A DNA stretch of 10,957 nt from Acetobacteraceae bacterium (GTDB lineage Bacteria > Pseudomonadota > Alphaproteobacteria > Acetobacterales > Acetobacteraceae), in assembly GCA_027489135.1 (NCBI GenBank), contig JAIYAI010000564.1:1-10957 (forward strand). The letters run 5' to 3'. Every line of letters begins with the position of its first letter. The first letter of the stretch is position 1. This document shows positions 6,977 through 10,957 of this stretch, piece by piece. The notes below the pieces were generated by a model that saw nothing but the letters and a program-made list of their open reading frames with translations, had not been told where the DNA came from and ran no database searches. A program made the position numbers and the translations under genes.

Positions 6977-7753
6977 TCATAGCGGCTCGAAGCGCATCTG
7001 CTCGCCCTCCAGCCGGACCTGCACGGGGCGTCCCACCGGCGCCCCCGCGCCAAGCTGCTCGCGCACCGCGTAGAGGCCGGCGATCGCCACCAGTTCCGGG
7101 TCGAAGTTGAGCGCGAAGATGCGGGCGGTGGCGTCGCCCTCGGGCCCGGCGCCGGCGACGGCGCGGCCGCGCAGATGGCCATAGACGTGGATGTTGCCGT
7201 CGGCGATCACCTCGGCGCCGGCGTTCACGCCGCCCGTCACGATCAAGTCCGTCCCCTGGGCATAGACGCGCTGGCCGGAGCGGATCGATTCGCTGACCAG
7301 CATGGCCGGGCGGGCGCCGCCCGGGGGTGGGACGGGTTCGGGCGCGGCCGCGGCCATGGGCGCGGGTGGCGGCGGCGCGGCGGGGGGGGCGTTGCCCAGC
7401 GCCGCGTCCTCGGCTTCCGATTCGCGGGCGTTGGCGGCGCTGCGCATCGGCGGCAGTCGGGCCGCGAGCGCGGCCTGGCGCTGTTCCGCCGTGCCGCCGA
7501 TGGTGCCGACGGGGATGATCTCCAGCGCCCTCAGCCCCTCGACCAGCGCGCGGAAATCCACCCGGGCATCGGCGGGAAGATCCGACAGCCCGATCACCAC
7601 CGGGGCGAAGCGCAGGAAGCCCGGCGCGCGGCGGAACTGGTCTCCGAGCGCAGGCAGCACCTGCTCCGGCCGCGGATCGAGCAGCCGCAGGACCAGGAGG
7701 CTGAAATTGCCGGCACGGAGCCGGAAGCTGTCCGGCAGGGTCGGATTCGGCAA
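6977..7753 (-). CDS. minC: Septum-site determining protein MinC, TTG start
   Basis: MinC blocks FtsZ ring assembly where MinD holds it on the membrane. The 258-residue protein has the FtsZ-inhibiting N-domain (about 8-105, with SFRLRAGNFSLLVLRLL at its start). A proline- and alanine-rich linker follows (about 108-150). The beta-helical C-domain (151-233) carries the MinD-binding RSGQ motif at 158-161 and ADGNIHVYGHLRGRA. The start is TTG at 7753, the only codon that gives a normal MinC N-terminus. GAGAG lies about 4 nt before it and the promoter at 7792-7819 just upstream. The linker is longer than in typical MinC and includes a run of eight C bases (plus strand G, 7382-7389), a possible slippage site. 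It is the first gene of minC-minD-minE. Confidence 0.93.
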   Translation of the reverse strand: MPNPTLPDSFRLRAGNFSLLVLRLLDPRPEQVLPALGDQFRRAPGFLRFAPVVIGLSDLPADARVDFRALVEGLRALEIIPVGTIGGTAEQRQAALAARLPPMRSAANARESEAEDAALGNAPPAAPPPPAPMAAAAPEPVPPPGGARPAMLVSESIRSGQRVYAQGTDLIVTGGVNAGAEVIADGNIHVYGHLRGRAVAGAGPEGDATARIFALNFDPELVAIAGLYAVREQLGAGAPVGRPVQVRLEGEQMRFEPL

Positions 7754-7791
7754 GGGGCTCTCGGAAACCGGGGGGCGTTGGGGGACTGGAC

Positions 7792-7819
7792 CTATAGCCC
7801 CGGCGGGGCCGCCGGCGAA
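7792..7819 (-). promoter_or_regulatory. Probable promoter of the minCDE operon
   Basis: On the minus strand the -35 box TTCGCC (plus strand GGCGAA, 7814-7819) and the -10 box CTATAG (7792-7797) are 16 bp apart. These are the same boxes and spacing as in front of the methyltransferase gene. The distance from the -10 box to the TTG start is 38 bp. Confidence 0.55.
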
Positions 7820-7866
7820 GCCGCATTCCGCCGAGTCGGCGCATAGGCCGGCCTCCGGTGCGGCGA

Positions 7867-7896
7867 GTCGCCCAACGCCGCCGCGGCGCCCATAAT
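7867..7896 (+). promoter_or_regulatory. Possible promoter of the substrate-binding protein gene
   Basis: GTCGCC (7867-7872) and CATAAT (7891-7896) are 18 bp apart. They lie about 48 bp before the proposed TTG start and back to back with the minC promoter. The boxes are a weaker match than the other two promoters here, so this is a tentative call. Its place inside the longer reading frame from 7858 argues for the later start. Confidence 0.35.
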
Positions 7897-7944
7897 ACGA
7901 CCGAGGCAGCGCAGCCTGGCCCCCCCGCGCGGAGAATCGACCCG

Positions 7945-8856
7945 TTGCAGACCGTCACCTTGCTGGAGCCCTTCCGGGCCCTGTTCTACGCCCCCTTCTA
8001 TGCCGCCCAGGCGACCGGCGCCTTCGCCCGCCAGGGGCTCGAGGTCCGTTTCGAGACGGCGGGGACCCCCGACCTCGCCGCCTCCCGGCTGCTGGCGGGG
8101 GAGGCCGATCTCGCCTGGTCTGGCCCGATGCGGCCGATGCTGATGCGCAGCCAGGACCCGTCCTGCCCGCTGCGCAGCTTCTGCGCGGTGGTGATGAAGG
8201 ACCCCTTCCTGCTGACCGCCGCGGCGCCGCCGCCCGCGGGCTGGGACCTGGCGCAGGTCCGGAGCAAGCGCCTCGGCCTGGTGTCCGAGGTGCCGACGCC
8301 GGTCTGGTGCCTGGATGACGACTTCCGCCGCCTTGGCATCGACCCGGAGACCGAGATCGACCGCCACCGCGGCCCCACCATGGCGGAGAATGCGGAGGCC
8401 GTGCTGGCCGGGGACCTCGACCTCGCGCAGATGTTCGAGCCCTTCGCCTGCCGGGTCGAGGATGGCGGCGGCAGCGTGTGGCACGCCCAGGCCAGCCGCG
8501 GCCTGACGGCCTACACGGCCTTCTATTCGACGGAAGCCAACCTCGCCTCGAAGCGCGATGCGCTGCGCGGGATGGTGCGCGCCATGGCGGAGATCCTGGA
8601 CTGGCTGCCGCGGCAGACTCCGGGCGCCATCGCCGCGGCCATCGCCGGGCATTTCCCCGACGTCCCCTCCTCCCACCGTGTCCGCGCGATGGACCGCTAC
8701 CAGAAGCTCGGCATCTGGCCGGCGACGCCCCGCTTCCCGCGGGAAGCGCTGGAGCGGCTGGCGCAGGCGATGATCTCCTCCGGCGCCATGACCCACATGC
8801 CGCCCTTCGAGGCCTGCGTGGACACGGCGATCGAGGACGAGGCGCTGGGCGGATGA
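7945..8856 (+). CDS. NMT1/THI5-like substrate-binding-type protein without signal peptide
   Basis: The 303-residue protein has the fold signature of periplasmic-binding proteins of the NMT1/THI5/SsuA group. It shows TLLEPFRALFYAPFYAAQATGAFARQGLEV near the start, then AGTPDLAASRLLAGEADLAWSGP, and later a GLVSEVPTPVW lobe. Such proteins bind pyrimidines, sulfonates or related small molecules for ABC transporters, and THI5 itself makes a thiamine precursor. The cysteine-rich THI5 motif CCCFC is absent, so enzyme activity is not supported. The start is TTG at 7945, with GGAGA 9 nt before it. The GTG at 7858 would add a basic, non-hydrophobic stretch. With either start there is no signal peptide, so the protein looks cytosolic. 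No permease or ABC ATPase lies nearby. It overlaps the next gene by 4 nt (ATGA), so translation is probably coupled. Its ligand is unknown. Confidence 0.75.
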   Translation: MQTVTLLEPFRALFYAPFYAAQATGAFARQGLEVRFETAGTPDLAASRLLAGEADLAWSGPMRPMLMRSQDPSCPLRSFCAVVMKDPFLLTAAAPPPAGWDLAQVRSKRLGLVSEVPTPVWCLDDDFRRLGIDPETEIDRHRGPTMAENAEAVLAGDLDLAQMFEPFACRVEDGGGSVWHAQASRGLTAYTAFYSTEANLASKRDALRGMVRAMAEILDWLPRQTPGAIAAAIAGHFPDVPSSHRVRAMDRYQKLGIWPATPRFPREALERLAQAMISSGAMTHMPPFEACVDTAIEDEALGG

Positions 8857-9314
8857 GCGGCAAGGCTGTGGGGAGGCGCGCGGACTACCGCTGGTTCGTC
8901 ACCCTCTCGACGCGCTGGATGGACAACGACGTCTATGGCCACGTCAACAACGTCCAGCACTACTCCTTCTTCGACACCGGGGTCGCCCGCTTCCTGCTGG
9001 AAGCCGGGATGTTCGGCGACAACGCCCTCGATCTGGAGACGGTGACGGAGGTCGGCCTCGTGGTGGAAACCACCTGCCGCTACTACGCCCCCCTCGCCTT
9101 CCCGGACACGGTCACGGTCGGGCTGCGCTGCGCCCGCCTCGGCGGGTCCTCGATCCGCTACGAGATCGGGCTCTTCCGCAATGAGGACGACAGCGCCTGC
9201 GCGGAGGGCCACTTCATCCACGTCTACGTCCACCGCCACGAACAATCGAAGACCGTGCCCGTGCCGGAGCGCCTGCGCGCCGCGGTGACCGCGAAGCTGC
9301 TGGCGCCGGCCTGA
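8853..9314 (+). CDS. Acyl-CoA thioesterase, 4HBT hot-dog family (YbgC/FadM-like)
   Basis: This 153-residue protein is a single hot-dog domain that probably hydrolyses acyl-CoA thioesters in the cytosol. The family motif is DNDVYGHVNN (24-33). D26 matches the catalytic aspartate of Pseudomonas 4-hydroxybenzoyl-CoA thioesterase, and the GHVNN turn begins the long central helix. A later ETTCRYYAPLAFPDTVTVGLR stretch is also typical of the family. Length is normal. The ATG overlaps the stop of the upstream gene in ATGA, which fixes the start and points to translational coupling. The exact substrate (fatty, aromatic or branched acyl-CoA) cannot be told from sequence alone. The P-type ATPase gene follows after 25 nt. 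Confidence 0.88.
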   Translation: MSGKAVGRRADYRWFVTLSTRWMDNDVYGHVNNVQHYSFFDTGVARFLLEAGMFGDNALDLETVTEVGLVVETTCRYYAPLAFPDTVTVGLRCARLGGSSIRYEIGLFRNEDDSACAEGHFIHVYVHRHEQSKTVPVPERLRAAVTAKLLAPA

Positions 9315-9339
9315 ACCGTGCCGCGGTGATCGCGCACCG

Positions 9340-10957
9340 ATGAGCCTGCTTGCGGCCAATCCCTGGGCCTTGGCCCTGGCCGCCGTGCCGCTGGCGGGGC
9401 TGGGCGCGGGGCTGCTGCTGATGCTGGCGGGCATGCATGCCCCGGCGCAGTGGGTGCTCGGCCTCGGCGCGGTGCCGGTGCTCGGTGTGCTGCTGCGCGA
9501 CATCCTGCGCGGCATCGGCCGCGGCGAGGCCGGGCTCGACCTGCTTGCCGCCCTGTCCATCGGCTTCGCGCTGCTGCTGGATGAGCCCCTCGCCGCCGTC
9601 GTCGTCGCGCTGATGTATGCCGGCGGCCAGGTGCTGGAGGACTTCGCGCGGCAGCGGGCGCGGCGGGAGATGACAGCGCTGCTCGCCCGCATGCCGCGCA
9701 GCGCCACCCGCCAGCGCGCCGACGGATCGCTGGAGACGGTCCCGATCGCGGCGTTGCGGCCTGGCGACCTGCTGCTGATCCGCCAGGGCGACGTGGTGCC
9801 CGTCGATGGTCGGGTCGCGGGGGAGGCGCTGGCCATCCTCGACACCGCGGCGCTGACCGGGGAGCCCATGCCGGTGCGCGTGCCGCCCGAGGGCGCCGTG
9901 CTCTCCGGCAGCATGAATGCCGGCGACGCCTTCCACCTGCTGGCAGAGCGCGAGGCGGCCGACAGCACCTACGCCGGCATCGTCCGCCTGGTGGAACAGG
10001 CGCAGGGCAGCAAGGCGCCGATGGCGCGGCTCGCCGATCGCTGGGCGCTGGGCTTCCTCGCGCTGAGCCTGGCGCTGGCGGGCGGCGCCTGGATCCTGAC
10101 GGGCGATGCGCGCCGGGCGCTCTCGGTGCTGGTGGTCGCAACGCCCTGCCCGCTGATCCTGGCCGTGCCGGTCGCCATCATCGCCGGCCTCTCCCGCGCC
10201 GCGCATGCCGGCGTGCTGGTGAAGTCGGGCGGCGCGCTGGAAGCGCTGGCCCTGGCCCGTGTCCTGCTGCTCGACAAGACCGGCACGCTGACCGAGGGGC
10301 GGGCCCGGCTGCTCTCCATCCACCCCGAGCCGGGCTTCGCTGCCGAGCAGGTGCTGGGCGCCGCCGCCAGCCTGGACCAGGCCAGCGCGCATCCGGTGGC
10401 GCAGAGCCTCGTCGCGGCGGCCCGGGCGCAGGCCCTTCACCTGACGCTGCCGACCGGCGTCGAGGAGACACCGGGCGACGGCGTCGCCGGCCTGGTCGAC
10501 GGCGTGGCGGTCGTGGTGGGCGGCGCCGGCTTCGTCGCCCGCTGCACCGAGCTGCCGCGCGCCAGCCTGCCGCCCGAGGTGCCGGCCGGCGCGGCGCTGG
10601 TCGTCGTCGCCATCGACGGGCGGCTTGCAGGGCGGATCGTGCTGGCCGACGCGCTGCGCGAGGATGCCGGGACGATGCTGTCGGCGGTGCGCGGCGCCGG
10701 CATCCGCCGCGTCGTCAAGCGCTACGGCGACCGCCGCGCCGTGGCGGAGGAGATCGGCACCCAGGCCGGCCTCGACGCCGTGCACGCGGACCTCACCCCG
10801 GGCGGCAAGGTCGCCATGGTGGAGCAGGAGCGCGCCCGCTACGGCCGCGTGGTGATGGTGGGCGACGGGGTGAACGACGCGCCCGCCCTCGCCGCGGCCG
10901 ATGTCGGCGTGGCGATGGGCGCGCGCGGCGCGGCGGCGAGCGCCGAGGCCGCCGATG
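9340..10957 (+). CDS. Heavy-metal-type P1B ATPase, 3' partial
   Basis: The frame is open from the ATG at 9340 to the window end (539 residues seen), so the C-terminus is missing. It is a membrane cation pump. Several hydrophobic helices come first (about 5-100), with no N-terminal metal-binding domain and no CxxC. The actuator domain carries TGE (173-175). The transmembrane metal-site motif is TPCPL (268-272), in place of the CPC of copper and zinc pumps. The phosphorylation site is DKTGTLT with D312, the nucleotide-binding HP pair is H351-P352 and the hinge is GDGVNDAP (508-515). The usual TGD motif reads YGD (462-464). The TPC form occurs in less-studied P1B groups, so the metal is uncertain. 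No good ribosome binding site precedes the ATG; coupling to the thioesterase gene 25 nt upstream is likely. Confidence 0.88.
   Translation, partial: MSLLAANPWALALAAVPLAGLGAGLLLMLAGMHAPAQWVLGLGAVPVLGVLLRDILRGIGRGEAGLDLLAALSIGFALLLDEPLAAVVVALMYAGGQVLEDFARQRARREMTALLARMPRSATRQRADGSLETVPIAALRPGDLLLIRQGDVVPVDGRVAGEALAILDTAALTGEPMPVRVPPEGAVLSGSMNAGDAFHLLAEREAADSTYAGIVRLVEQAQGSKAPMARLADRWALGFLALSLALAGGAWILTGDARRALSVLVVATPCPLILAVPVAIIAGLSRAAHAGVLVKSGGALEALALARVLLLDKTGTLTEGRARLLSIHPEPGFAAEQVLGAAASLDQASAHPVAQSLVAAARAQALHLTLPTGVEETPGDGVAGLVDGVAVVVGGAGFVARCTELPRASLPPEVPAGAALVVVAIDGRLAGRIVLADALREDAGTMLSAVRGAGIRRVVKRYGDRRAVAEEIGTQAGLDAVHADLTPGGKVAMVEQERARYGRVVMVGDGVNDAPALAAADVGVAMGARGAAASAEAAD

Noticed and set aside
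7858..7944. GTG start at 7858 for the substrate-binding protein
   Set aside because: It adds an Arg-rich, non-conserved stretch without signal-peptide character and has no good ribosome binding site; the TTG at 7945 has GGAGA upstream.
9214..10785. 523-codon minus-strand frame opposite the P-type ATPase
   Set aside because: It is His, Gln and Arg rich without motifs, and the plus strand carries a full set of P-type ATPase motifs.
1..10957. CRISPR array, tRNA or rRNA gene, attachment site
   Set aside because: No regularly spaced repeats, cloverleaf-like sequence, rRNA segment or duplicated core site was seen.

Overview
This is a GC-rich window with the gene content of an alphaproteobacterium. 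The oscillating Min system, the style of the promoters and the general protein flavour suggest an Acetobacteraceae-type (Roseomonas-like) genome. That placement is inference; no rRNA or other taxonomic marker is present.

Layout. (1) Positions 1-1659 look like the tail of a mobile replicon (prophage, plasmid or integrative element). They hold the 3' part of a primase/helicase-type AAA ATPase, then a cluster of short direct and inverted heptamers that looks like a repressor operator. (2) Positions 1660-3345 are a complete 1686-bp IS66-family element of the single-transposase type. It has GTAA-starting terminal inverted repeats and one DDE transposase on the minus strand. The bases next to its two ends do not match, so there is no 8-bp target duplication. 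It sits exactly where mobile-type DNA gives way to ordinary chromosomal genes. (3) Positions 3346-5569 hold a promoter and a two-part protein: a beta-rich N-terminal region of unknown function and a C-terminal SAM-dependent methyltransferase. (4) Positions 5724-7753 (minus strand) are a minC-minD-minE operon for placing the division site. (5) Positions 7945-10957 (plus strand, divergent from minC) hold a NMT1/THI5-like substrate-binding-type protein without a visible signal peptide, a 4HBT hot-dog thioesterase overlapping it by 4 nt, and the first 539 residues of a heavy-metal P1B-type ATPase that runs off the window.

How the genes work together. MinC, MinD and MinE form one pathway: the MinCD inhibitor of FtsZ is swept from pole to pole by MinE. 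The methyltransferase gene and minC have the same promoter layout, TTCGCC-N16-CTATAG, which gives a local model of the housekeeping promoter. The substrate-binding protein, thioesterase and P-type ATPase are closely packed and probably co-transcribed, but no shared pathway is evident.

No tRNA, rRNA, CRISPR array or clear intrinsic terminator was seen. The points most worth a second look are the IS66 junction, the operator cut off at its edge, the methyltransferase fusion, the orphan cytosolic-looking substrate-binding protein, and the altered TGD motif of the P-type ATPase.
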